Origin: Chromatiaceae bacterium
GTDB taxonomy: Bacteria > Pseudomonadota > Gammaproteobacteria > Chromatiales > Chromatiaceae
NCBI GenBank assembly: GCA_012962365.1
Contig: DTXR01000445.1
Coordinates: 1-6,110, forward strand
Direction: 5' to 3'
DNA: 6,110 bases
Below, in pieces: positions 1 to 5,915 of the stretch. The position numbers were made by a program, and so were the translations under genes. Under the pieces are notes generated by a model. That model saw nothing but the letters and a program-made list of their open reading frames with translations, was not told where the DNA came from and searched no databases. Position 1 is the first letter of the stretch; every line of letters starts with the position of its first letter.

Positions 1-926
1 ATGTTGATGGTGAACATGAACATCAGGTACATCATCATCAGGAAGATGGGGATGCCCAGTGCCCTGTTGAGTACAATGCGATCGATCTTGTCCGAGGTAC
101 TGCGTTTGATCTGACTCTTTTTCTTGACGGTGGTGCCGGTCACTTCATTGACAAAACCATAACGGGCGTCAGCCAGGCTGATGTCGATGTCATCACCCAG
201 CGCCTGCTCCGTCTCCGCCTGCAGGGCTGTCACCTTGTCAGCAGTGCCTTCGGGGATCAGGCTCAATGCCAGGGAGTCCCCTTCCAACAGGCGTACCGCA
301 AGCCAGCGGGGATCTGCCCGATGTTCCCCGGCTATGGCGCTGATCTCGGGTACCAGTTGTTCAACTGCCTGCTCGATAGCGGCGGCATAGGTGATTTGTC
401 TTTCAGGAACCGGTTTGTTCTGAGCTGCATCGAGAATCGCGCTTTTCAACGCATCCACGCCCTCCCCGGTTGAGGCAATGACCGGCACGACAGGGCAGCC
501 CAGCTGCTTTTCCAGACCGGCCACATCGATCTCCTGACCCCGTTCCCTGGCTACATCCATCATGTTCAGCGCCACCAGCATGGGAACCTTCATCTCCAGA
601 AGCTGTGAAGTCAGGTAGAGATTACGCTCCAGGTTGGAGGCGTCGACGATGTTGATGATCAGGTCGGCCGTATGTTCCGCCACAAAATCGCGGGCAATCT
701 TTTCATCGATGGATACATGCCCTTCCGAGACGTCGAGTGAGTAAGTGCCGGGCAAATCAACCAACTCAAATTCGGCATCCTGAAAGGTATAGTGACCGAT
801 CTTGCGCTCAACGGTGACGCCAGGCCAGTTGCCCACACGTTGTTTGGCGCCGGTCAGTGCATTGAATAGTGTGGTCTTGCCGCAATTGGGGTTTCCCACT
901 ACGCCGATTATGAATTTGGTTTTCAT
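1..926 (-). CDS. feoB: Ferrous iron transport protein B (FeoB), N-terminal part, cut by the window edge
   Basis: FeoB is the inner-membrane Fe(II) permease with a cytosolic GTPase domain. Reading the minus strand from the ATG at 926 gives 308 open codons that leave the window without a stop. All G motifs are visible: G1 GNPNCGKT (residues 11-18), the switch I region VGNWPGVTVE (31-40), G3 DLPG (57-60), G4 NMMD (121-124) and G5 around IASTGEG (150-156). Residues about 170-265 fit the helical GDI-like linker. The first membrane segment begins near residue 284 and is very rich in Met (LMMMYLMFMF). The start follows feoA by only 3 bases; its Shine-Dalgarno GAGAGG (936-941) lies inside the end of feoA, so translation is probably coupled. 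Most of the membrane domain lies outside the window, so intactness of the gene cannot be judged. Confidence 0.97.
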   Translation of the reverse strand, partial: MKTKFIIGVVGNPNCGKTTLFNALTGAKQRVGNWPGVTVERKIGHYTFQDAEFELVDLPGTYSLDVSEGHVSIDEKIARDFVAEHTADLIINIVDASNLERNLYLTSQLLEMKVPMLVALNMMDVARERGQEIDVAGLEKQLGCPVVPVIASTGEGVDALKSAILDAAQNKPVPERQITYAAAIEQAVEQLVPEISAIAGEHRADPRWLAVRLLEGDSLALSLIPEGTADKVTALQAETEQALGDDIDISLADARYGFVNEVTGTTVKKKSQIKRSTSDKIDRIVLNRALGIPIFLMMMYLMFMFTIN

Positions 927-929
927 CGT

Positions 930-1163
930 TTACTGCCTCTCAATCAGTAACGCTTCTGCCTCTTCTTTACGCAAACTCAGACTGTAACCACGCACCTGAA
1001 TCTCTACAGGATCTCCCATTGGGGCATAACGGGTTACACTGAATTCAGCACCCGGGGTTAAACCCATGGAAAGGAGTTTCTTGCGATAGGCCTTGCCGCC
1101 TTCACCGAAACCAACCACCCGACCGGTTTCGCCAACGGCCATCTCTTTCAAGCTCTCTGACAT
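930..1163 (-). CDS. feoA: FeoA family protein, promoter-distal copy next to feoB
   Basis: This is a 77-residue protein of the usual FeoA length. FeoA proteins are small cytosolic SH3-like proteins that support FeoB in ferrous iron uptake. Family features are the opening SLKEMAVGETGRVVGF, the central KKLLSMGLTPGAEFSV, and the end in which PVEIQVRGYSLSLRKEEA forms the last strands. The ATG at 1163 is preceded by a clear Shine-Dalgarno AGGAG (1172-1176, spacing 8). The stop lies 3 bases before the feoB start. A second FeoA-family gene lies 76 bases upstream in the same direction. This copy matches the canonical FeoA pattern more closely and is directly coupled to feoB, so it is the better candidate for the FeoB partner; that assignment is inference. 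Confidence 0.95.
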   Translation of the reverse strand: MSESLKEMAVGETGRVVGFGEGGKAYRKKLLSMGLTPGAEFSVTRYAPMGDPVEIQVRGYSLSLRKEEAEALLIERQ

Positions 1164-1239
1164 CGTTCTGGCTCCTGAATTAAAGCTTTTCTGATTCCTT
1201 GTATTGCGGGGTCACCCATTCTCTGGTTTTCGATGACGT

Positions 1240-1491
1240 CTACTGCCGTATCACCATGATCTTTTGCGCCATGCCCGCTCCCAGGGCGATACGGGTCTCT
1301 CCCCGAATCACGACCAGATTGCCGCCCTGGTGCTGGGCTACGGTCAGATCACTGCCCACGTTCAGGCCAAGAGAGGTCAGGCGCATTTCCAGCCCTTTTC
1401 CTCCGCGAAGCAAAAAAACCCGTACTTGCTCCCCTTCCTGGGCCATTGCCAGAGGGAAGGGCGCCTTATCGCGCTTCTCATTGTCCTGCAT
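1240..1491 (-). CDS. Second FeoA family protein, first gene of the feo operon
   Basis: An 83-residue FeoA-domain protein if it starts at the ATG at 1491. The FeoA core is visible in EGEQVRVFLLRGGKGLEMRLTSLGLNVGSDLTV and the end GNLVVIRGETRIALGAGMAQKI. About 20 residues of charged N-terminal sequence (MQDNEKRDKAPFPLAMAQ) precede the core, which the downstream FeoA lacks. A longer reading from a TTG at 1518 (92 residues) is possible, but the ATG at 1491 has GGAG (1498-1501) at a spacing of 6 and is preferred. The gene is nearest the operon's promoter and Fur-like box. Tandem feoA genes before feoB are known in proteobacteria; whether this one binds FeoB or has a separate regulatory role cannot be told from the sequence. 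The two FeoA proteins here are clearly diverged, not a recent duplication. Confidence 0.9.
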   Translation of the reverse strand: MQDNEKRDKAPFPLAMAQEGEQVRVFLLRGGKGLEMRLTSLGLNVGSDLTVAQHQGGNLVVIRGETRIALGAGMAQKIMVIRQ

Positions 1492-1497
1492 CAGACA

Positions 1498-1501
1498 CTC
1501 C
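1498..1501 (-). promoter_or_regulatory. Shine-Dalgarno that decides the start of the first feoA-like gene
   Basis: The minus strand reads GGAG, 6 bases before the ATG at 1491. This favours the 83-residue protein over a TTG-initiated 92-residue version starting at 1518, which has no comparable site at a proper distance. Confidence 0.65.
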
Positions 1502-1557
1502 AAGGTGCTCTGTCCCAAAACCCATCAAAACCCCCGCTTTTCACAATGGATACGGTG

Positions 1558-1566
1558 AATATACCA
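1558..1566 (-). promoter_or_regulatory. Candidate extended -10 promoter of the feo operon
   Basis: The minus strand reads TGGTATATT, which fits the extended -10 pattern TGn plus TATAAT with one mismatch. No good -35 stands 16-18 bases upstream, as expected of extended -10 promoters. Transcription would start near 1551, giving a leader of about 60 bases before the ATG at 1491. The Fur-like box lies about 20 bases upstream and would overlap the -35 region, so a bound repressor would block RNA polymerase. The call is by eye. Confidence 0.5.
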
Positions 1567-1582
1567 TTTTGCAATTGCTTTA

Positions 1583-1601
1583 GCCAGTGACAATCATTCG
1601 C
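1583..1601 (-). promoter_or_regulatory. Candidate Fur box controlling the feo operon
   Basis: The plus strand reads GCCAGTGACAATCATTCGC. Against the classical 19-base consensus GATAATGATAATCATTATC I count 13 matches, with the central palindrome best kept. The minus strand reads AATGCGAATGATTGTCA, close to the AATGCGAATGATT form common in gammaproteobacterial Fur sites. It lies at about -32 to -50 relative to the inferred start of the feo operon. Iron repression of feo by Fur is well established in related bacteria; binding here is inferred. Confidence 0.65.
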
Positions 1602-1787
1602 ATTACGGATTCTCGGAATTGCTCTTTGGATTGAACTGGATCAGAGGCGCCCGGGGAGTACCGGCGTGTCGTGAAGATTTACAATGCGGTGCCTTGCCTC
1701 GAATGCACTCGGGGAGGCTGAGGATGATAGGGATAGCTGCCGGGGCGATAAGGTGCAGATTTACAACTTGCTCAGGCGTTCTCAGTT
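1602..1787. other. Intergenic stretch with no supportable feature
   Basis: This lies between the upstream end of the feo promoter region and the stop of the Cdd1-like gene. Open frames on both strands cross it, but their translations show no family pattern, and the plus-strand one lacks a ribosome binding site. A weak bulged hairpin at 1648-1666 (CGCCCGG with CCGGCG) has no T tract. A 10-base direct repeat AGATTTACAA occurs at 1675-1684 and 1757-1766. No convincing terminator for the Cdd1-like gene was found. Confidence 0.5.
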
Positions 1788-2063
1788 TTACTTGCGTTCG
1801 GGTGTGAAGGTCCACCAGGGCAGGGTTTCCCCCGTATCCATGTAATGAATGGCGGAAAGGATGACATCGATGACGCAGGGGTCGTGCTTCTGGTTGGTGG
1901 CGGCGCAAAGTTTGTCGTACAGTTCATAGGCGTCGTTTCCGGCCAGTTGCGATGGACGGTCGATGCCGATCAGGCGCAGGTCTGCCGCTATGGCGCAGCC
2001 GATATTGGGCAGGTCTTCCAGTCGTGAGGCTGTTGCGGGATCAGCCGGGATGGTTTTCTTCAT
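1788..2063 (-). CDS. Cdd1-type helix-hairpin-helix protein (PF11731-like)
   Basis: A 91-residue protein that matches the Cdd1 ('pathogenicity locus') family as I know it. The helix-hairpin-helix core LPNIGCAIAADL spans residues 18-29. It is followed by LIGIDRPSQLAGNDAYELYDKL, the conserved DPCVIDV (61-67) with Cys63, and the typical C-terminal PWW plus a final ERK. HhH motifs usually contact DNA backbone non-specifically. Some relatives are named after mitomycin resistance, but no firm function is established and none is claimed here. The start at 2063 lies 23 bases inside the end of the upstream DUF4342 gene, with only a weak GGAA-type ribosome site, so translation is probably coupled. The length is normal for the family and the gene appears intact. 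Confidence 0.88.
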   Translation of the reverse strand: MKKTIPADPATASRLEDLPNIGCAIAADLRLIGIDRPSQLAGNDAYELYDKLCAATNQKHDPCVIDVILSAIHYMDTGETLPWWTFTPERK

Positions 2064-2352
2064 CGGATTGTTCCGGGGCTGTTCGAACCACTTCCAGCTT
2101 GAAATCCTTGATCAAAGCCGCCAGCGCACCGAGAGCGGCAAGCACTGGGGCCATGATGGTGACCGCGCCGCCGACGGCCACGCCAGCGGTCAGGGGGATT
2201 TCCAGCAGGCTTTCGCCATCCGGTTTGCGGATGATCAGCCGACGGACATTGCCTTCGGCTACCAGCTCCTTGATGCGATCCACCAGTTCATTTCCGGCGA
2301 TGAAGATTTCTTCTTTCCAGTCAGTGTCGTTTTTCCGTGATTCGTCGCTCAT
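2041..2352 (-). CDS. DUF4342 domain-containing protein
   Basis: A 103-residue protein of unknown function. Its central part (WKEEIFIAGNELVDRIKELVAEGNVRRLIIRK, then a short GESLLEIPLTAG) matches the DUF4342 pattern. The next segment (GVAVGGAVTIMAPVLAALGALAALI) is hydrophobic and Ala/Gly-rich, so it may be a membrane-associated helix. The last strand KLEVVRT is followed by a charged tail. The ATG at 2352 is chosen because a G-rich site (GGGGGAA on the minus strand) precedes it and the family homology begins soon after; an in-frame TTG at 2415 would add 21 unconserved residues. It is the first gene of a two-gene operon with the Cdd1-like gene, overlapping it by 23 bases, and is transcribed divergently from the hydrolase operon. 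Confidence 0.85.
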   Translation of the reverse strand: MSDESRKNDTDWKEEIFIAGNELVDRIKELVAEGNVRRLIIRKPDGESLLEIPLTAGVAVGGAVTIMAPVLAALGALAALIKDFKLEVVRTAPEQSDEENHPG

Positions 2353-2398
2353 TGCTTCATTCCCCCGGCTTTGGTGAAAAGCGGATTGTTCAGAATGT

Positions 2399-2426
2399 TT
2401 TATAGTAGCATCCAATCCTATGAAAA
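2399..2426 (-). promoter_or_regulatory. Candidate sigma-70 promoter of the DUF4342-Cdd1 operon
   Basis: On the minus strand, TTTTCA (2421-2426, 4 of 6 against TTGACA) and TATAAA (2399-2404, 5 of 6 against TATAAT) are separated by 16 bases. Transcription would start about 40 bases before the ATG at 2352. The -35 element covers the start codon of the divergent hydrolase gene, so the two operons share promoter DNA. Confidence 0.5.
2401..2406 (+). promoter_or_regulatory. Candidate -10 element of the hydrolase-natAB operon
   Basis: TATAGT matches TATAAT in 5 of 6 positions and overlaps the opposite-strand -10 (2399-2404) by four bases. No good -35 lies 16-18 bases upstream. A start 6-8 bases downstream would leave a leader of only about 7 bases before the ATG at 2420, consistent with the absence of a Shine-Dalgarno there. 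Confidence 0.35.
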
Positions 2427-3877
2427 TTGGTAACTACAACAAGGGCGCCAAAGGCATCCTGCTGATTTTGCTTTTGCTTGCTATGGGCGTGTTGCAGGCG
2501 GGCGATCCCGGGTTTTCGGAATGTGGGCTGACCCATCCCCGTCTTTCCCGCGTGATCAACGCGCAATGCCGTGATTTCGAGGTGCCCCTGAATCATGGGG
2601 AGCCACAGGGGGAGAAGATCCGTCTGCATGTAGCGGTGATTCCCGCCAGTGGCAAGGCGCCAGACCCCGATCCTTTGTTCTTCTTCGCGGGTGGTCCGGG
2701 TCAGTCGGCGGTAGACAGCGCCCCGCTCATGTGGCCGGTGTTCAGCCAGCTCGTCAAGCAGCGTGACATCGTGCTCATCGATCAGCGTGGAACGGGGAAG
2801 TCCACGCCGCTGGATTGTCCACAAGACGACGAGTTGGATCTGCTGGCCGATGACGATCTGTTGGTGCAGAAAACCCGGGAATGTCTGGATAGCCTGGCTG
2901 CAGACGTGCGTTTTTTCACATCCCGCCAGGCGGTGGAGGATGTGGCGTTCGTGCGGGAAGCCCTTGGCTATGAGCAAATCAACCTCATGGGTGTGTCCTA
3001 TGGCACGCGCATGGCGCAACTGGTGTTGCGGGAGTACCCTGGCACAGTGCGCAGCATCGTTCTGGACGGGGTCATTCCCCTGGAAACGGTGATCGGCGTG
3101 GACTTTGCTGCCAGCCTGCAGCAATCCATGCAGAAATTGTTGCTCAATTGCGGTGCAGGTGCCGCGTGCAGCAAGGCCTTTCCTGATCTGGATCAGGACT
3201 GGCATGCGTACCTGCAGCTACCGGTGGATGAGACGCGACAGTTGGAGATCGCTCATCCCCGCACCGGGGAGATGCTCAAGCTGGAGGTGGACCGTCAGTC
3301 GCTGGATGCGGCACTGCGCATGCTCAGCTATAGCAGTGAAACTCGCAGCCTGCTGCCTCTGCTGATCCATACGGTGGTGGAAGGTAACTGGCTGCTCATG
3401 CTGGGGCAGGCATTGCAGGTGGTGGCATCCCTGGATGGGGAAATGAGTGAGGGTATGCACAACGCCGTGGTGTGCACCGAGGATGTGCCCTATTATGAAA
3501 ACCTGCCGCCGCCATCCAACAAAGTGCTTGGGCGTTTCCCGCAGCAGATTCAAAAACTGTGCTCTGTGTGGCCCAGAGGTGAAAGCTATCCGGATATCCA
3601 CAGGCCGCTGCAATCCGCCGTGCCCGCATTGCTGCTCTCGGGGGAGCTGGACCCGGTTACACCCGTGTCCTATGGTGAGCAGGCACTGAAACAGTTTTCC
3701 TCCGGACAGCATCTGGTGGTGCCGGGGCAGGCCCACAATGTGCTGCCCCGAGGCTGTGTGCCGCAACTGGCCGCCGATTTCATCGGGCATCTTGCGCTGG
3801 AGCCCGGAGACAGCACCTGCGTGCAGGATACTGCCCACCTGCCATTTTTCATCGATAAACTCGGACCGGCACCATGA
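2420..3877 (+). CDS. Secreted alpha/beta hydrolase, tripeptidyl aminopeptidase-like (peptidase family S33/TAP)
   Basis: A 485-residue exported hydrolase, the family's usual length. A signal peptide is evident: basic MKIGNYNKGAKG, hydrophobic ILLILLLLAMGVL, and probable cleavage after LQA (residue 26). There is no lipobox Cys, so it is likely periplasmic and soluble. Catalytic features are the oxyanion-side GGPGQS (91-96), DQRGTGKS (121-128), nucleophile Ser193 in GVSYG, Asp411 in SGELDPVTP and His439 in PGQAHN, the last two in the TAP-like C-terminal domain. Ten cysteines follow the signal peptide, suiting disulfides outside the cytoplasm. Relatives release short peptides or amino acids from N-termini; substrate here is unknown, and an esterase role cannot be excluded. 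The ATG at 2420 is the only start that keeps the signal peptide: no ATG, GTG or TTG precedes it in frame before a stop. Its stop overlaps the ATPase start by ATGA. Confidence 0.92.
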   Translation: MKIGNYNKGAKGILLILLLLAMGVLQAGDPGFSECGLTHPRLSRVINAQCRDFEVPLNHGEPQGEKIRLHVAVIPASGKAPDPDPLFFFAGGPGQSAVDSAPLMWPVFSQLVKQRDIVLIDQRGTGKSTPLDCPQDDELDLLADDDLLVQKTRECLDSLAADVRFFTSRQAVEDVAFVREALGYEQINLMGVSYGTRMAQLVLREYPGTVRSIVLDGVIPLETVIGVDFAASLQQSMQKLLLNCGAGAACSKAFPDLDQDWHAYLQLPVDETRQLEIAHPRTGEMLKLEVDRQSLDAALRMLSYSSETRSLLPLLIHTVVEGNWLLMLGQALQVVASLDGEMSEGMHNAVVCTEDVPYYENLPPPSNKVLGRFPQQIQKLCSVWPRGESYPDIHRPLQSAVPALLLSGELDPVTPVSYGEQALKQFSSGQHLVVPGQAHNVLPRGCVPQLAADFIGHLALEPGDSTCVQDTAHLPFFIDKLGPAP

Positions 3878-4608
3878 TCGTTGCTCAGGATCTCAAAAAG
3901 CACTTTGGTGCGGTAAAGGCCGTGGATGGCGTGAGCTTCGAGATTGCCGATGGCAAGATCACCGGCCTGCTCGGCCCCAATGGCTCGGGCAAGACCACCA
4001 CCCTGCGCATGCTTTATACCCTGTTGCAGCCGGATGATGGCAAGGTGATTGTGGATGGTGTTGATGCCTGGCAGAAACCCCTGTCTGCCAAGGCGGCCAT
4101 GGGGGTGGTGCCGGATGCCCGGGGGCTGTACCCACGTCTTACCGCGCGCGAGAACATCGCCTATTTTGGCGAGCTTCAGGGCATCAGCGGCACGCTGTTG
4201 ATGCGGCGTATCGATGAACTGGCGGAACAGCTGGAGATGCAGGATTTTCTCCACCGCCCCTGCAAGGGGTTCTCTCAGGGACAACGGGCCAAGGTGGCCA
4301 TCGCCCGGGCCTTCGTGGGCGACCCCAGGAATCTGCTTCTGGACGAGCCCGGCAATGGCCTGGATGTGATGAGTATCCGCGCGCTGCGGCGTTTTCTGCT
4401 GCGTCAGAAGGAGCAGGGCAAGGCGATACTGCTATCGACCCACATCATGCAGGAAGTCACCGCCCTGTGTGATGAGGTGGTGGTGATCGCCGGCGGGACA
4501 ATCCGGGCCGTCGGTACACCGGCGGTGCTGATGGATCAGTCAGGCAGGGACAATATCGAGGATGCCTTCGTGCAACTCATAGGTACGGACGAGGGGATTA
4601 TGGCATGA
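3874..4608 (+). CDS. natA: NatA-like ABC transporter ATP-binding protein
   Basis: A 244-residue ABC ATPase that would drive the NatB-like permease encoded next. Walker A is GPNGSGKT (34-41), the signature is FSQGQ (133-137) in place of LSGGQ, Walker B is NLLLDEP (153-159) with Asp157 and Glu158, and the switch His is His190 in LSTH. The Q-loop region reads MGVVPDARGLYPRLTARENI; the usual Gln is missing and an Asp stands near its place. From memory the GLYPRLT run is shared by NatA-type ATPases, so the change is probably a subfamily trait, not damage. B. subtilis NatAB exports sodium, but homologues in proteobacteria have uncertain substrates, so the symbol denotes family resemblance only. The start overlaps the hydrolase stop by 4 bases, and the end overlaps the permease start the same way. 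Confidence 0.9.
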   Translation: MIVAQDLKKHFGAVKAVDGVSFEIADGKITGLLGPNGSGKTTTLRMLYTLLQPDDGKVIVDGVDAWQKPLSAKAAMGVVPDARGLYPRLTARENIAYFGELQGISGTLLMRRIDELAEQLEMQDFLHRPCKGFSQGQRAKVAIARAFVGDPRNLLLDEPGNGLDVMSIRALRRFLLRQKEQGKAILLSTHIMQEVTALCDEVVVIAGGTIRAVGTPAVLMDQSGRDNIEDAFVQLIGTDEGIMA

Positions 4609-5765
4609 AGACCTGGCTGGTCGTATTCCGCAAGGAGCTCAAGGATCTGTTTCGTGACCGGCGCACCATGATCAATATCCTGGTTTTGGGGGCCTTATTG
4701 GGGCCGGTGCTGGCCATGGGCATGATGCTGCTGGCGGTGAAGATGATTTCCGGCGAAGCGGAAAAAATCATCGAGCTTCCGGTGCAGGGAGCGGAATACG
4801 CGCCCGTGCTGCTGGACTATTTGCGTGCCAGCAAAATCCGGCCAGCAGATGCCGTCGTCAATGCAGAAGTGGCGATACGTGCGCAGGAAGTGGATGCGGT
4901 GCTGGTGATCGACAAGGATTTTCCTCAACAGTTGCGCGAGGGGCGCCCGGCCCAGCTGACCCTGCTGTCGGATCATTCCCGGACGAAGACGCAAATCGTC
5001 CGGCGGCGTATCGAAGCCGCCATCGAAGGCTATTCAGGCGCCGTGGGCAATCTCCGCCTGAGCCTGCGCGGTGTGGATCCGGCCATCACCCAGGTGATGG
5101 TGCTTCATGACCGGGATCTCTCCAGAAAAGGTTCGGATGCACAAATGCTGGCCTTCCTGCCCTATCTGCTGATCATCGGCATCATGCAGGCGGCCATGGT
5201 CGTGGCGGCGGATCTCACGGCCGGGGAGCGGGAGCGGCAATCCCTGGAGCCGCTCATGGCCAACCCTGTCGCACCGGAACAGCTCATGGCCGGCAAGCTG
5301 GCCACCAATGTGCTCATCAGCCTGGCGGTGTTGAGTCTGTCCTTGGCGGGCTTTGCCGTGGGCACACGGCTGGTCGATCTGGGAGCAACCGGCATCACCT
5401 TCAGCCTGGCGTCGATTCCCGTGCTGCTGGTTTTTCTGGTGCCACTGGCTTTCTTTTTCGCCGCCCTTATGAGCTTCGTTGGCGCCTTCGCCCGTACCGT
5501 AAAGGAAGCTCAAACCTATCTTGGCCTGCTGGTGCTGGCCGCATTGACGCCTTCCATGATCCAGATGGTGCTGCAAAGCAAGGTGCAGAGCCTGGAATTG
5601 CTGCTGCCTATCTGGTCTCACAACTATCTGATAAACGAAGTGCTGCGGGGGGAGCAGCTGGAACTGAGTCAGTGGCTGCTGCCTTCTGCGGGCGCGTTGC
5701 TTGTGGGCGGGCTGTTCGCATTGCTGGCGGGCAGGTTATACAGAAAACCCGATTTTATTTTCTGA
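4605..5765 (+). CDS. natB: NatB-like ABC-2 type permease
   Basis: A 386-residue inner-membrane permease of the ABC-2 type. Six hydrophobic segments are visible at about residues 22-47, 180-203, 231-256, 268-295, 303-323 and 357-377. A long polar stretch of about 130 residues lies between the first two (48-178) and should face the periplasm, the topology of NatB/ABC2_membrane_3 proteins. After the second segment comes the motif TAGERERQSLEPLMANPV, characteristic of ABC-2 permeases. The N-terminus LVVFRKELKDLFRDRRT is the usual cytosolic entry helix. Two copies would pair with two ATPase subunits. The start overlaps the ATPase stop in an ATGA. The transported substrate is unknown: sodium export is the B. 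subtilis precedent, while the linked secreted peptidase would also fit a peptide or envelope substrate. Confidence 0.88.
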   Translation: MKTWLVVFRKELKDLFRDRRTMINILVLGALLGPVLAMGMMLLAVKMISGEAEKIIELPVQGAEYAPVLLDYLRASKIRPADAVVNAEVAIRAQEVDAVLVIDKDFPQQLREGRPAQLTLLSDHSRTKTQIVRRRIEAAIEGYSGAVGNLRLSLRGVDPAITQVMVLHDRDLSRKGSDAQMLAFLPYLLIIGIMQAAMVVAADLTAGERERQSLEPLMANPVAPEQLMAGKLATNVLISLAVLSLSLAGFAVGTRLVDLGATGITFSLASIPVLLVFLVPLAFFFAALMSFVGAFARTVKEAQTYLGLLVLAALTPSMIQMVLQSKVQSLELLLPIWSHNYLINEVLRGEQLELSQWLLPSAGALLVGGLFALLAGRLYRKPDFIF

Positions 5766-5915
5766 TCGTCTCCAATAGTTTGCGCATCAGGAGAACATGC
5801 TGCCTCGAAGTGATGGATCAGCAACGGCAATGCCGATGATTTATCGACTCGTAATCAGCCCAGACCGCCCATTGCGGCATATAGCCGTAAGAAATTGAGC
5901 TGAATCAAAAGGAAG
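5766..5915. other. Region downstream of natB with no supportable gene or terminator
   Basis: No hairpin followed by a T tract is seen after the permease stop, so where this operon ends is unclear. A 33-codon frame at 5797-5898 has AGGAG only 3 bases before its ATG and no recognisable content. This stretch may be the eroded upstream part of the LRR pseudogene that follows, since the frame used there begins from the same phase, but its translation (WISNGNADDLST and onward, with stops) is not clearly related to anything. Confidence 0.4.

Noticed and set aside
1199..1590. Plus-strand open frames of 108-119 codons opposite the first feoA-like gene
   Set aside because: They lie antisense to a clear FeoA-family gene, show no family pattern and have no convincing ribosome site.
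1675..1766. Direct repeat AGATTTACAA at 1675-1684 and 1757-1766
   Set aside because: Ten bases, 82 apart, with no flanking symmetry or mobile-element context; within what chance allows.
1603..1908. Minus-strand 101-codon and plus-strand 62-codon open frames beside the Cdd1-like gene
   Set aside because: Composition and lack of recognisable motifs fit chance frames; the minus one overlaps the real Cdd1 gene in another frame.
2390..3838. Long minus-strand open frames (271 and 206 codons) under the hydrolase
   Set aside because: They are His- and Gln-rich shadow translations of the GC-biased hydrolase codons; the plus strand has a full catalytic triad and signal peptide.
5034..5621. 195-codon minus-strand frame opposite natB
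   Set aside because: Rich in His and Gln with no domain pattern, as expected antisense to a Leu-rich membrane protein gene.
5797..5898. 33-codon plus-strand frame with AGGAG just before its ATG
   Set aside because: Spacing of 3 bases is too short, the peptide is not recognisable and it lies in apparently decayed DNA.
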